Shown: positions 33,280-42,448, counted from the first letter of the stretch. The stretch is 46,657 bases of DNA from Pseudomonadota bacterium (GCA_023394965.1 JAEWZX010000039.1:1-46657), one strand, 5' to 3'. Made by a program: numbers and translations. Notes: generated by a model from the letters alone, not told the origin.

Positions 33280-34185
33280 ATGGTTTTGAATATGTGCGAA
33301 GATCGCGGAAGGCCGAAACAAGAGGCGAAACCCGACGTTCCCATCGACCCGCTCGAATTGCTGGTTTCTCATCCACTCTACGCGCCGGTTGTCGTTTCGG
33401 ATGAACATCTAGAGGCGCTCAAAGTAAGCGGCGTTCAATTCGATTGCTACTGCGTCATGTGCGGTAAAGAGGCGACTTTTAAATCGCTCCAATACATCGC
33501 CAAAATGAAAGAACCTCCTAAGTCAATATCTTCTAAAACTAGCCCTTCAGTACCGTTGTATAAATTGCCGGGCTACTTTTCAGTGACGGCTATTTGTCAG
33601 CGGGAGAACGCGCATAAGTACCAATTCTATCTTATGCACAACGGCGAGAAGGTGAATAAGGTAGGGCAATGGCCCTCAGTGGAAGATATTGCGTCAGGCG
33701 ATATAGGCGAACTGCGAAGCGTCTTGGGAGCTGAACGATACCGAGAACTGAAGAGAGCCACCGGCTTGGCGAGCTATGGGATAGGAATAGGATCGTTCGT
33801 ATATTTGCGCAGGATTTTTGAGGCCCTAATTTGGGAGCATTACGAACAATACGAAGAAAGGCATGGAAAAATTGATGGCTTCAAAGGAATGCCCATGTCT
33901 AAGAAAGTTTCTGAGTTAGCGGGGGTATTGCCTCCCGCGATTATCGAAAACAAAGCTGCATATGAAATACTTAGTTCCGGTGTCCATGAATTAGACGAAG
34001 AAACTTGCAAGAAATATTTCTCGGTTATACGCCGAGCGATCATCATAATCTTAAGAGATGACCTCCGCCATAAGCAGGAGCGACAAGACGTTGCTGCAAT
34101 GAAACACGAGATGGGAAATATAACGGGCGAAATTCGCGCAACTCAAGGCAGGCGCGGAAATAAGCGTAAACCTACCTCAGATTGA
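33280..34185 (+). CDS. Island-borne hypothetical protein with CxxC-type cysteines
   Basis: 301 aa, with clearly lower GC and different codon use from the flanking genes. The N-terminal third holds a cysteine cluster, FDCYCVMCGKEATF, and a further Cys in FSVTAICQREN, a plausible small zinc site. The middle and C-terminal parts look helical and include YGIGIGSFVYLRRIFEALIW and a basic tail (RGNKRKPTSD). I do not recognise a family. It may be a cargo gene of the element integrated at the neighbouring tRNA-Phe; a defence-type role is possible but unsupported. Confidence 0.7.
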   Translation: MVLNMCEDRGRPKQEAKPDVPIDPLELLVSHPLYAPVVVSDEHLEALKVSGVQFDCYCVMCGKEATFKSLQYIAKMKEPPKSISSKTSPSVPLYKLPGYFSVTAICQRENAHKYQFYLMHNGEKVNKVGQWPSVEDIASGDIGELRSVLGAERYRELKRATGLASYGIGIGSFVYLRRIFEALIWEHYEQYEERHGKIDGFKGMPMSKKVSELAGVLPPAIIENKAAYEILSSGVHELDEETCKKYFSVIRRAIIIILRDDLRHKQERQDVAAMKHEMGNITGEIRATQGRRGNKRKPTSD

Positions 34186-34224
34186 GCGGCAGCTCGTGGC
34201 CCGAACTGCATTGTCCGGCATTTC

Positions 34225-34551
34225 CTAAATCTTATACCGGGGAAACTTCGCAAGCTCCCTCGCCAAGGCAGGCACGGTGTTGCTTCCGTAAGTTCTACCG
34301 ATGCTAGCCGTCGCGTGGCCCGAGATGGCGTCAGAGGCGCTTTCCTCGATACCGGCCTCTCGGCAGATCGTTTTGAATGTATGCCGCCAAGCATGGTTGG
34401 GCTGCACACCGGGGTCAGTGATGACCACCTCATTGCGTACCCAGGACGCTAGGAACCGCCCTACCTTTACCACCTGCGGCCCAAGTGACGGCGAGGGTGA
34501 CTGAAAATTCCGCGACTTGCGACGCCAGCCAACTGCCCAACGCAGGTCAGG
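34225..34551 (-). pseudogene. Tyrosine-recombinase (phage-type integrase) C-terminal remnant
   Basis: The minus-strand frame, open from an in-frame stop at 34552-34554 to the stop at 34225, ends with HAWRHTFKTICREAGIEE and ISGHATASIGRTYGS. These are the HxxR box, the second His and the catalytic Tyr of the integrase C-terminal domain. The N-terminal DNA-binding domains and the first catalytic Arg are missing, and no suitable start or ribosome-binding site precedes it. It lies 30 bases from the 3' end of tRNA-Phe, the usual place for an integrase next to its attachment site. Confidence 0.82.
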
Positions 34552-34580
34552 TCATCAAATTTGCCAAGCTGTATGAAAAG

Positions 34581-34655
34581 TGGTGCCCAGGGGCGGAGTC
34601 GAACCACCGACACGACGATTTTCAATCGTCTGCTCTACCACTGAGCTACCCGGGC
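34581..34655 (-). tRNA. tRNA-Phe (anticodon GAA)
   Basis: The full cloverleaf can be drawn on the minus strand: acceptor GCCCGGG with CCTGGGC, a D-arm with AGCTCAGTGGTAGAGC, anticodon stem GACGA/TCGTC around TTGAAAA, a T-arm with GGTTCGACTCC, and an encoded CCA. The anticodon GAA reads UUU and UUC. It is intact despite the integrase remnant at its 3' end. It lies downstream of infA-maf-RNase-yacG on the same strand. Confidence 0.97.
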
Positions 34656-34747
34656 ACACTGCTTCTGCTAAGGAGCCTGAAACGGCCCCGTGAGCGGTGA
34701 GAGCGCGCCTATGGCGAAGCTGATCCGGCTTGGCAAGGGGGGAATTT

Positions 34748-34936
34748 CTACTCTTCCCTGCTGCCGGTCACTTCTGCCGCGATTTCTTCGGGCATGGCGG
34801 GGCGTCCGGGCACGGCGTAACCATCCCCGAACCACTGCGACAGGTCGCGGTCGCGGCAGCGGCTGGAACAGAATGGGGTGAATTCTTCGCTGCGGGCTTT
34901 CTTGCAGATCGGGCAGGGGCGGGAGCTAATCGTCAT
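34748..34936 (-). CDS. yacG: YacG, zinc-binding DNA gyrase inhibitor
   Basis: 62 aa. The CPICKK and FCSSRCRDRDLSQWF motifs provide the four Cys ligands of the treble-clef-like zinc site, and GYAVPG is the conserved tail. In E. coli the protein binds GyrB and blocks DNA binding by gyrase. Its ATG overlaps the end of the RNase gene by 11 bases, so it is the last gene of the infA-maf-RNase-yacG transcript. Confidence 0.94.
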   Translation of the reverse strand: MTISSRPCPICKKARSEEFTPFCSSRCRDRDLSQWFGDGYAVPGRPAMPEEIAAEVTGSREE

Positions 34937-35879
34937 GCCCTACGATCTGGGCGGTCGCCGCTTCTATCGCAAGACCTGTATCGGCCACTATCCGCACCGG
35001 GCGCGCGGTGCGCCGTTCGAGTTCGGCAAGCCATTCCGGCTTCAGCCTGGCCTTGAGCGCCGGATGCACGGTCAGCAGGGTTGCGCCCGGGCCGCCCACC
35101 ATGTCTGCGCGCCGCAGCGCCATGCGCGCTGCCATGCCCAAGCGCGAGGTGGCGAAACGATGCAGCAGCGACGGCCCTTCGAATCGGGCGACGATCTGGA
35201 CAAAGCCAAAGCCGTTCATCGCCGTGCGTTCATGTGGAAAGGCCGACAGCGCATCTTCCAGCGCTTCGTCCACCGCCTTGCGGTCTGCCTTGCTCTGCAG
35301 GGTCGGGAAGTCGATCCCGATAGAGCCGCCGAGATCGAACAGGGGCAGCCAGCGTGCAATTTCGGGCACGGCGGCCAGTGCCAGATCGCGCGGGGCAAGA
35401 TCGCCATCGATATCGATCAGCGTCATCGCTGGAGTGACTGCAAACAGGAGCGAGCCGCCGGGAAACTCTACCTCGCCGGAAGAAGCGGCATGCCAGATGT
35501 CTTCCCACACGCCTGCGGGAAACCGGCGAGTGGCCGGGGTCTGTGCGAACGGGTTCGTAACCTGGGCAAGCTGCGCGGAGAGCGGGCGGGCTGCGGGAAG
35601 TTTGAAACGGCCACGCTCGGCAATGGCGGCGCGGGTTATGGCAAAGCGATAGCTTGCCCCTTCACTGGCATCGCGCGGCAGTTTATCGACCAGCACGTCC
35701 TGGCCAGAAGGGTGCTGCGCGGTGCCGCGTGCGCCTGTCTTGCGTAACAGCCTGCCGTCGAATTCTTCGCCCGCCTGCAGCTCCCCCGGCCAGTGCAGTT
35801 TGGCGGCAAGGGGGGTATCGCCATCCAGCAGGAGGGCGCGATATTCGCCGATACCCTCTTCGACCAGCCAGTCAGGCAA
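34926..35879 (-). CDS. Ribonuclease E/G-family protein (short form)
   Basis: Endoribonuclease of the RNase E/G superfamily, acting in rRNA and mRNA processing. The catalytic region is recognisable: MTLIDIDGDLAPRDLALAAV holds one acidic metal ligand and DLGGSIGIDFPTLQ the second. At about 317 aa it is far shorter than RNase E, lacking the long C-terminal degradosome scaffold and possibly a complete zinc-link. A TTG start at 35879 (giving LPDWLVEEGIGE) overlaps the maf stop by eight bases and fits the family N-terminus; an ATG at 35918 is the alternative. Gene symbol rng or rne cannot be assigned. Confidence 0.8.
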   Translation of the reverse strand: MPDWLVEEGIGEYRALLLDGDTPLAAKLHWPGELQAGEEFDGRLLRKTGARGTAQHPSGQDVLVDKLPRDASEGASYRFAITRAAIAERGRFKLPAARPLSAQLAQVTNPFAQTPATRRFPAGVWEDIWHAASSGEVEFPGGSLLFAVTPAMTLIDIDGDLAPRDLALAAVPEIARWLPLFDLGGSIGIDFPTLQSKADRKAVDEALEDALSAFPHERTAMNGFGFVQIVARFEGPSLLHRFATSRLGMAARMALRRADMVGGPGATLLTVHPALKARLKPEWLAELERRTARPVRIVADTGLAIEAATAQIVGHDD

Positions 35880-36447
35880 TGTCGAAACCCGCTGCTCTGA
35901 GCAGCGTGCGTGTTTCATAAAGGGGGAGGCCGACGACAGCCGAGTGGCTGCCCTGAATACGGCTTATCAGACCTTCGGCGATGCCCTGAATGGCATAGCC
36001 GCCGGCTTTGCCTTCCCATTCGCCGCTGGCGATATAGGCATCGATTTCCGTGGCGGAGAGGCGCTTGAACATCACCACGGTTTCGCTCAGCCGTTCGCGC
36101 ATGCTGCCGTCGGGCGCGTGCAGGGCAATGGCGGACAGCACCCGGTGGCGGCGGCCGGACAGCAGTTCCAGGCATTTGCGCGCGGTCGCTTCGTCTTCCG
36201 CCTTGGGCAGGATGCGGCGCCCGGCAGCGACAACCGTGTCGCCTGCGAGCACGAAACTGTCCGGCGATGCTGCGGCCAGCGCCTTTTCGCGTGCCATCCG
36301 CCTGGCATAATCGCGCGGCAGTTCGGCCTTTGCGGGCGTTTCGTCGATATCGGCTGGGTTTACGGCAGCAGGCGTCACACCCAGGCGGGCCAGAAGCTCA
36401 CGCCTGCGGGGACTGGCCGATGCTAGGACAAGGGTGGGCTGGCCCAC
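35872..36447 (-). CDS. maf: Maf-family nucleoside triphosphate pyrophosphatase
   Basis: 191 aa. Hydrolyses non-canonical or modified nucleoside triphosphates to the monophosphate. The signatures are LASASPRRRELLARLG at the N-terminus, the catalytic Asp in LAGDTVV, and YAIQGIAEGLISRIQGSHSAV. It starts six bases after the infA stop and overlaps the RNase start, in an arrangement common in sphingomonads. Confidence 0.94.
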   Translation of the reverse strand: MGQPTLVLASASPRRRELLARLGVTPAAVNPADIDETPAKAELPRDYARRMAREKALAAASPDSFVLAGDTVVAAGRRILPKAEDEATARKCLELLSGRRHRVLSAIALHAPDGSMRERLSETVVMFKRLSATEIDAYIASGEWEGKAGGYAIQGIAEGLISRIQGSHSAVVGLPLYETRTLLRAAGFDIA

Positions 36448-36453
36448 GTGCGC

Positions 36454-36699
36454 TTATTGCGGGCCGGGGCCGCCGCGACCGGGCATGAAGCGATAGGTGA
36501 TGCGCGCCTTCGTCAGATCGTAAGGCGTCAGTTCGCAAAGTACCTCGTCGCCGACCAGAACGCGGATGCGGTTTTTGCGCATCTTGCCGGCGGTGTGGCC
36601 GAGCACTTCATGGCCGTTCTCGAGCTCGACGCGGAACATCGCATTGGGAAGCAGTTCCACCACCCTGCCGCGCATTTCGAGAAGTTCTTCTTTCGCCAT
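36454..36699 (-). CDS. infA: Translation initiation factor IF-1
   Basis: 81 aa, an S1-type OB-fold protein that occupies the ribosomal A site during initiation. MAKEELLEMRGRVVELLPNA is the usual N-terminus, with GHTAGKMRKNRIRVLVGDEV and LTPYDLTKARITYRF following. A Gly/Pro-rich tail of about nine residues extends past the standard end. First gene of the infA-maf-RNase-yacG unit; its 200-base upstream region is shared with the divergent TonB-receptor gene. Confidence 0.97.
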   Translation of the reverse strand: MAKEELLEMRGRVVELLPNAMFRVELENGHEVLGHTAGKMRKNRIRVLVGDEVLCELTPYDLTKARITYRFMPGRGGPGPQ

Positions 36700-36903
36700 G
36701 TAGTTCCTTGGTTAGTGCCGTTGGTCGATTTGTGTCGCGCGCCCATAGCGGCAGTGGCGACAAAAGGGAAGACTCCGTCGTTAAGCGCTGCGCAAGGCTG
36801 GCGCGACATTTTGTTACCCGACATCGCTTGCCTGCCGCCACCGCCTCGTCCAGCCATACTGGCGGGGACGGAAGAGACTAAGAACAGGACCGCTACGTTT
36901 TCC

Positions 36904-39834
36904 ATGCACTATCTCCCCCGTATTTCCGCCCTCGCGCTGACCGTTGCGATCGCCACGCCCGCCTGGGCGCAGGATTCCGATCCGGCCCCCGCGCCCAGTC
37001 AGGAAGACCCGCTTCCGGATAACGCCATCATCGTTACCGGCGAACGGGTGCGTGGTCAGGTGCAGACCAATGTTCCCCCCGTGGTCGAACTCGATGAAGC
37101 GGATATCGCTGCCTATGGCGCGGATTCGCTGGCGGATCTGATCGAACAATTGGGCCCCCAGACCGGATCGGCCAGCGGTCGTGGCAGCGGGCGCCCGGTC
37201 TTTCTGGTCAACGGACGGCGGGTGTCGAGCTTCCGCGAATTCCGCCGCTATCCCCCGGAAGCGATCGTCAAGGTCGAGGTGTTTCCCGAAGAGGTCGCCC
37301 TGCAATATGGCTATCCCGCCGATCAGCGGGTGGTGAACTTCATCCTCAAGGACAATTTCGCCAGTCGCGAGGTCGAGGTGGAATATGGCCAGCCGACCGC
37401 CGGTGGCCGGTCGAGCGGGGAACTGGAATATTCGCAGCTTTCCATCAAGGGGCCGGACCGGCTGCTGCTGGGCGCGGAATACAATACCTCTTCCATGCTG
37501 ACCGAAGCGGAACGCGGCATCATCCAGACGGTGGACAGCGTGCCGACCGTGGCGGGCGATCCCGATCCTGCGGCCTATCGCAGCCTTGCATCCGACAGCG
37601 AAAGTTTCGAACTGGAAACCACCTGGAACACCAGCTTCGGCGAAGGGGCACGGGCACCGGCCCTGTCGATCAACGCCAATCTCGAACGCAGTCTTACCCG
37701 CTCGCTTTCCGGGCTCGATACGGTTTTGCTGACCGATCCGGACGGCAATAGCGAACTGCGCGCGATCGACGCCGATCCGATCACCCGACGGGCCTCGTCC
37801 ACCACTGCATCGCTCGGCAGCTCGTTCAACGCGCCGGTGGGCGACTGGAATCTTGCCATCACGCTCGATGCGGCGCGTGGCTGGAGCACGTCGAAGCTCG
37901 ACCGCCGCCGCGATACCAGCGCGCTTGTCGAAGCGGCTGCTGCGGGCGAACTGGATATTGCGGGCGACCTCGGCTTCGTACCCGGTGCCGGTTTCGACGA
38001 AGCGCGCAGCAAAACCTATACCATCGACAGTCTGGCGACCCTGACCGGGCAGCCGATCCTGCTGCCGAGCGGCGAGGTCAATGTGACGGCCAAGGTCGGC
38101 TACAAGATGAACGGTATCGACAGCACGGACACGCGCAATGACGGCCCGGACACCTCGCTCAACCGCCGCCGCGCCCTGGCTGGTATCAATCTGGGCATAC
38201 CCATCGCCAGCGCGCGCGAGGATTTTCTCGGCGCATTGGGTGAACTCGGCCTCGATCTTGGTGCGGGGGTCGATCATCTGTCGGACTTCGGCACGCTGAC
38301 CAACTGGAATGCGGGCCTCAACTGGAGACCGTCGGAAAGTCTTTCGCTGCAGGCCAGCTATGGCGTGCGCGAAGCCGCCCCCAGCCTGACGCAGCTCGGC
38401 GCCCCGCAGATCATCGACGTGAATGTGCCGATTTTCGATTTCGTCACCGGCGAAACGGTGCTGGCCAATGTCGTGACCGGCGGCAACCCCGATCTGATTG
38501 CGGAAACGCAGCGCGACCTGAAACTGTCGGCTTCCTACGATTTCGACCTGTTCGAACGCTCCAATTTCCGCGTGGAATACATTCGCAACCGGTCCGACGA
38601 TGTGACCGAAAGCTTCCCCGTGCTGACCCCGGCAATCGAAGCGGCGTTCCCCGATCGTGTAACGCGTGTGGATGGGCAACTGGTAGAACTCGATCGCCGT
38701 CCGGTGACTTTTGCCGAACGTAAATCCTCGCGCATCCGGTATGGCTTCAACTTCTTCGGCAAGCTGGGCAAACCTGCCCCGGAAAGCGAAGGCGGCGGCA
38801 GGCGTGGCGGTTTCATGGCGCGCATGGGGGGTGCTGGGGCACAGGGTTCTGCACCGGGCCAGTCCGGCCAAGGGCAGGGGCGCGGCGGCTTCAATTCCGA
38901 ACGTTTCCAGCAGATCCGCGCGGAATTCTGCAAGGAAGACGCACAACCGGATATCTCCAAACTGCCCGAACAGATGCAGCAGCGTCTGCGCGGCGAAGAC
39001 GGCCAGATCGATCCAGCCCGCGTGGCGCAGATGCGTGAGCGGTTCTGCAGCGCCGATGGCGCGCCCGATCCGGAACGCATGGCCGCGATGCGGCAGGCGC
39101 TGTGTGCCGGTTGGAATCCTGATGATCCATCCGCATCCACGCCGGTCGATCTTGCCGCTCTTCCAGAGCGTGTTCGTGAACGCCTGACCGGGCCGGACGG
39201 CCAGATCGACCAGGCGCGGCTGAACGAATTGCGCAGCCGGGTCTGCGCCGCCCAGCAAGGGGACGGAAACCCGGGCGAGGCGCGCGGCGGCGGTGCATCG
39301 GGCGCTGACGAAAGCCGTGGCAGCGGTCGCCGGGGCGGCGGCGGACGCGGTGGCCGTGGGGGCGGTGACGGGCAGGGACGCTGGAACCTGTCGCTCTACC
39401 ACACGATCGAATTGGAAAACTCCGCGCTGATCGCGCCCGGCGTCCCCGAACTCGACCTGCTTGATGGCGATGCGCTCAGCGGATCGGGTGTCAGCCGGCA
39501 CAATTTCACCATGGAAGGCGGCGTGTTCCATAAGGGCATCGGCCTGCGCTTGTCGGGCAATTACGCCAGCGGGTCGCAGGTGGATACGCTGACTTTCCAC
39601 GATCTCGCCACCTTCGACCTGCGCCTGTTCATGAATCTGGAAGAACAGACATGGCTGACCGGCGAAAGCCCGGGTTTCTTCAAGGGATCGCGCATGTCGC
39701 TGCGGGTGAAGAACCTCTTTGATGCCAGGCAGCGGGTGACCGATGACAGCGGGATTGTGCCGCTTGGCTATCAGCCGGATCTGGTCGATCCGCTGGGGCG
39801 GGTGGTGTCAGTGGAATTCCGCAAGGTCTTCTGA
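36904..39834 (+). CDS. TonB-dependent receptor with Gly/Arg-rich four-Cys insert
   Basis: 976 aa outer-membrane beta-barrel with a signal peptide ending AWAQ, a TonB-box-like IIVTGERV (about 42-49) and a plug domain (ADSLADLIEQLGPQTG; GSGRPVFLVNGRRVSSF). The barrel ends with VKNLFDARQRVTD and a C-terminal Phe. The unusual part is residues about 629-827. Two Gly/Arg-rich spacers enclose four related units, each a short helix ending in Cys, with pattern ER/AR-h-x-x-h-R-x-x-h-C: Cys676, 715, 734 and 781. These are the only cysteines in the protein. Two units carry DGQID within a 29-residue repeat (687-715 and 753-781, 16 of 29 identical). The insert replaces what should be a barrel loop; its role and the ligand of the receptor are unknown. 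Confidence 0.9.
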   Translation: MHYLPRISALALTVAIATPAWAQDSDPAPAPSQEDPLPDNAIIVTGERVRGQVQTNVPPVVELDEADIAAYGADSLADLIEQLGPQTGSASGRGSGRPVFLVNGRRVSSFREFRRYPPEAIVKVEVFPEEVALQYGYPADQRVVNFILKDNFASREVEVEYGQPTAGGRSSGELEYSQLSIKGPDRLLLGAEYNTSSMLTEAERGIIQTVDSVPTVAGDPDPAAYRSLASDSESFELETTWNTSFGEGARAPALSINANLERSLTRSLSGLDTVLLTDPDGNSELRAIDADPITRRASSTTASLGSSFNAPVGDWNLAITLDAARGWSTSKLDRRRDTSALVEAAAAGELDIAGDLGFVPGAGFDEARSKTYTIDSLATLTGQPILLPSGEVNVTAKVGYKMNGIDSTDTRNDGPDTSLNRRRALAGINLGIPIASAREDFLGALGELGLDLGAGVDHLSDFGTLTNWNAGLNWRPSESLSLQASYGVREAAPSLTQLGAPQIIDVNVPIFDFVTGETVLANVVTGGNPDLIAETQRDLKLSASYDFDLFERSNFRVEYIRNRSDDVTESFPVLTPAIEAAFPDRVTRVDGQLVELDRRPVTFAERKSSRIRYGFNFFGKLGKPAPESEGGGRRGGFMARMGGAGAQGSAPGQSGQGQGRGGFNSERFQQIRAEFCKEDAQPDISKLPEQMQQRLRGEDGQIDPARVAQMRERFCSADGAPDPERMAAMRQALCAGWNPDDPSASTPVDLAALPERVRERLTGPDGQIDQARLNELRSRVCAAQQGDGNPGEARGGGASGADESRGSGRRGGGGRGGRGGGDGQGRWNLSLYHTIELENSALIAPGVPELDLLDGDALSGSGVSRHNFTMEGGVFHKGIGLRLSGNYASGSQVDTLTFHDLATFDLRLFMNLEEQTWLTGESPGFFKGSRMSLRVKNLFDARQRVTDDSGIVPLGYQPDLVDPLGRVVSVEFRKVF

Positions 39835-39854
39835 CCGTGCTGGCCCGGTGCGTG

Positions 39855-39878
39855 GAAAAGCCCCTGCGCACCGGGGCT
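39855..39878 (-). terminator. Intrinsic terminator for the permease-flavoprotein transcript
   Basis: On the minus strand AGCCCC, loop GGTGCGCA and GGGGCT are followed by TTTT. It lies 20 bases after the flavoprotein stop, so it should end the two-gene transcript. An overlapping larger hairpin (CCCGGTGCG with CGCACCGGG) may also serve the TonB-receptor transcript on the plus strand, which has no T-run there. Confidence 0.75.
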
Positions 39879-39898
39879 GCTGCGATAGCGTATAGCTT

Positions 39899-41083
39899 CT
39901 ACAATGCCTCGCCAGCGGCAACTGCGCTGGCCCAGGCCCATTGGAAATTGTAGCCGCCCAGCCAGCCCGTCACATCCACCGCCTCGCCAATGGCGAAGAG
40001 ACCGGGGATGCGTTTCGCCTCCATGGTTCGGGAGGAAAGCTCTGCGGTGGAGATGCCGCCCACGGTCACTTCGGCCTTGGCGAACCCTTCGGTGCCGTTG
40101 GGGCGGAATTCCCACCGTTTGAGCCGTTCGCCTGCGCTGCGCAGTTTCCTGTCAGGCAGATTGCCGAGATCGCCATCCAGCCCGATCTTGTCGGCCAGTA
40201 TGTCGGCCAGCCGTGCCGGAAGCGCATCGCGCAGCAGCGGACGCAAGCCCGCACGCGGGTTGGCGCGCTTGCCCTCCACCAGCCAGTCTGCCGACCGGTC
40301 GGGCAAGAAATCCACAAACAGCGGATCGCCGGGGCGCCAGTATGAACTGGCCTGAAGGATCGCGGGGCCGGACAGACCGCGATGGGTGAACAGGGCGGCT
40401 TCGGCAAAGGATGTTTTGCCTGCGGTGGTCACCACGGGTGCGGAAACGCCGGAAATATCGCGAAACAGCACCTCTTCGCCGCCCAGCGTCAGCGGGACCA
40501 GCGCAGGGCGCGGCTCCACCAGCTTGAGGCCGAACTGGCGGGCGAGGTCATAGGCATAGCCCGAAGCACCCATTTTCGGGATGGACGGGCCACCGGTCGC
40601 GATTACGAGAGCGGGCGCGGTGGAACTGCCGGTCCGGGTGGTGACGGCAAAGGCACCGTCATGGCCGACTGCGGTGATTTCTTCGTCGCAGCGCACCGTT
40701 ACATCGCCGCCATTCTCCCGCGCGCGGGCGCATTCTTCCAGCAGCATGGCGACGATCTGCTTGGCCGAACCGTCGCAGAACAGCTGGCCCAGGGTCTTTT
40801 CGTGCCAGGCGATGTCGTAACTTTCGACCAGCGCCAGGAAATCGCGCGAAGTGTATCGCGCCAGCGCCGATTTGGCGAAATGGGGATTGGCGCTGAGATA
40901 ATTGGCCGGGCCCGCACCGATATTGGTGAAATTGCACCGCCCGCCGCCGGAAATCAGGATCTTCTTGCCCGGCCTGTCGGCTTTTTCGAGTACCAGCACC
41001 CGTTTGCCGCGCTGGCCTGCGCGTGCGGCGCACATGAGCCCTGCGGCCCCCGCGCCGAGGATGATCGCATCGAAATCGTTCAT
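39899..41083 (-). CDS. HI0933-family FAD-dependent oxidoreductase
   Basis: 394 aa. The N-terminal dinucleotide motif DAIILGAGAAGLMCAARAG is followed by KKILISGGGRCNFTN, the family fingerprint, and the protein ends with LFAIGEAVDVTGWLGGYNFQ and an AW-rich tail. HI0933-type proteins (YhiN/BaiN-like) bind FAD tightly and are proposed to act on diverse reducible substrates; the natural one is unknown. ATG 41083 is the start because it opens the Rossmann fold at once; an in-frame start at 41149 adds 22 residues that overlap the permease gene. It begins one base after the permease stop. Confidence 0.88.
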   Translation of the reverse strand: MNDFDAIILGAGAAGLMCAARAGQRGKRVLVLEKADRPGKKILISGGGRCNFTNIGAGPANYLSANPHFAKSALARYTSRDFLALVESYDIAWHEKTLGQLFCDGSAKQIVAMLLEECARARENGGDVTVRCDEEITAVGHDGAFAVTTRTGSSTAPALVIATGGPSIPKMGASGYAYDLARQFGLKLVEPRPALVPLTLGGEEVLFRDISGVSAPVVTTAGKTSFAEAALFTHRGLSGPAILQASSYWRPGDPLFVDFLPDRSADWLVEGKRANPRAGLRPLLRDALPARLADILADKIGLDGDLGNLPDRKLRSAGERLKRWEFRPNGTEGFAKAEVTVGGISTAELSSRTMEAKRIPGLFAIGEAVDVTGWLGGYNFQWAWASAVAAGEAL

Positions 41084-41084
41084 G

Positions 41085-42368
41085 TCAGCCGACCGGCAGC
41101 TCTGTCTGTGGCGGACGGCGGCCGGCGACGAAATAGAGCACTGCTCCAAGGCTGATTATGCCCAACAGCACCACCACCGCCTTGCTGTCCACCTGCGAGG
41201 CGACGAACAGGCTGACCGCGATGGCGATCGCGCTGCACACCGCGTGCAAGGGGACGATCCGCCCCTCGCGCCGTTCGAGCACGGGCAGCGCGGCAGCGCA
41301 GATGCAATAGGTCACCAGCCGGATCAGCGTGCCCGCAATGGCAAGCACGGCAAAGCCTTCCCACATGCCGAAGGCGATGGAAGCGGCGCCGGTGAAGAAA
41401 ATCGCCTTGTCGGGTGTGCCGAACCGTTTCGAAATGCTGGCGAACCATGCGGGCAGCATTCCGCGCTGCGCCATGCCATAGAGGATGCGCGGCTGGGTGG
41501 TGGAGCCGTTGAAATTGTTGGCCGCGATGCTGAAAGCGGCAGCCACGACGATGGCGATCGAACCGACCTGGCCCATCGTTTCCCGCGCCGCACCCGCCAG
41601 CGCATTGTCCGTATCCACCACGGCCGGGTCGATTGCCAGATAGGCCCAGATCACGGCCATGTAGAGCAGCGTGACCGCCGCCACCATCGATACGATTGCC
41701 AGCGGGATGTCGCGCTTCGGGCTGCGCATTTCGCCCGCCGGTTCCACCACCGTTTCAAACCCCATGAAGGCATAGAAGGTCAGCAGGACCACGGTTTCGA
41801 CCTCGGAAAACTTCGGAACGACAAAGCCGATGGCGGGATCGCCTGCGAACAGGGCAGAAATCACCAGCGCGACCAGCGGCACGACCTTGATCACCGTCAT
41901 CACGCCCAGGGCACCGACCGCGCGGCTCATGCCCACCAGATTGACCAGCGTTACGATGCCGAGGATGGTGGCGATGGCCCCTGCTTCGACAATCGGGTCG
42001 GCAAGCACCGGCCACAGCGCGGCCATATAGGCGACCATCACCGCCGTATTCGCCGCAGCCGTCACGATCGCGCTGGCATAGCGTGCCCAACCGGCCTGGA
42101 AGCCCACGAACCGGCCGAAAGCCGCCTCGCCATAAAGCACCGGGCCGCCGCTATTGTCGAACCGCCCGGCAAGCCAGGCATAACACAGCGCAAGCGGCAT
42201 GAAGGCAATCCCGCCCGCCAGCATGAGCCAGGGTGCGAAGCTGCCGACTGCCGCTGCCAGAACGGCGGGCAGGGCGAAAATCCCCGCGCCGATCATGCCG
42301 TTCACCGGGAACAGGGCGGTGCCCCAGAAGCCGACGGTTCGCGGCGGTGCCTGATATATCCGATCCAT
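41085..42368 (-). CDS. APC-superfamily amino-acid permease
   Basis: 427 aa with about 12 transmembrane helices. NGMIGAGIFALPAVLA is the classic APC helix-1 substrate-site motif, and FYAFMGFETVVEPAGEMRSPKRDIP is the conserved helix-6/loop region. Such carriers import amino acids or polyamines by proton or exchange coupling; the substrate is unknown. ATG 42368 lies 12 codons into the open frame, which could also start at a TTG at 42404. It precedes the flavoprotein gene in a tight pair and is divergent from uvrC. Confidence 0.88.
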   Translation of the reverse strand: MDRIYQAPPRTVGFWGTALFPVNGMIGAGIFALPAVLAAAVGSFAPWLMLAGGIAFMPLALCYAWLAGRFDNSGGPVLYGEAAFGRFVGFQAGWARYASAIVTAAANTAVMVAYMAALWPVLADPIVEAGAIATILGIVTLVNLVGMSRAVGALGVMTVIKVVPLVALVISALFAGDPAIGFVVPKFSEVETVVLLTFYAFMGFETVVEPAGEMRSPKRDIPLAIVSMVAAVTLLYMAVIWAYLAIDPAVVDTDNALAGAARETMGQVGSIAIVVAAAFSIAANNFNGSTTQPRILYGMAQRGMLPAWFASISKRFGTPDKAIFFTGAASIAFGMWEGFAVLAIAGTLIRLVTYCICAAALPVLERREGRIVPLHAVCSAIAIAVSLFVASQVDSKAVVVLLGIISLGAVLYFVAGRRPPQTELPVG

Positions 42369-42448
42369 TACCGCGGGGATGACGCCAAACGCCGATTTGC
42401 ACAAGCGCCCCTTTGCCTAACGCTGTCGCTCGCCCTATCTCCACCGCC

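Noticed and set aside
36814..39600. Minus-strand open frame of over 900 codons opposite the TonB-receptor gene
   Set aside because: It is a GC-rich shadow of the receptor gene, with no recognisable protein family, no ribosome-binding site and His/Arg/Ala-rich composition typical of antisense frames.
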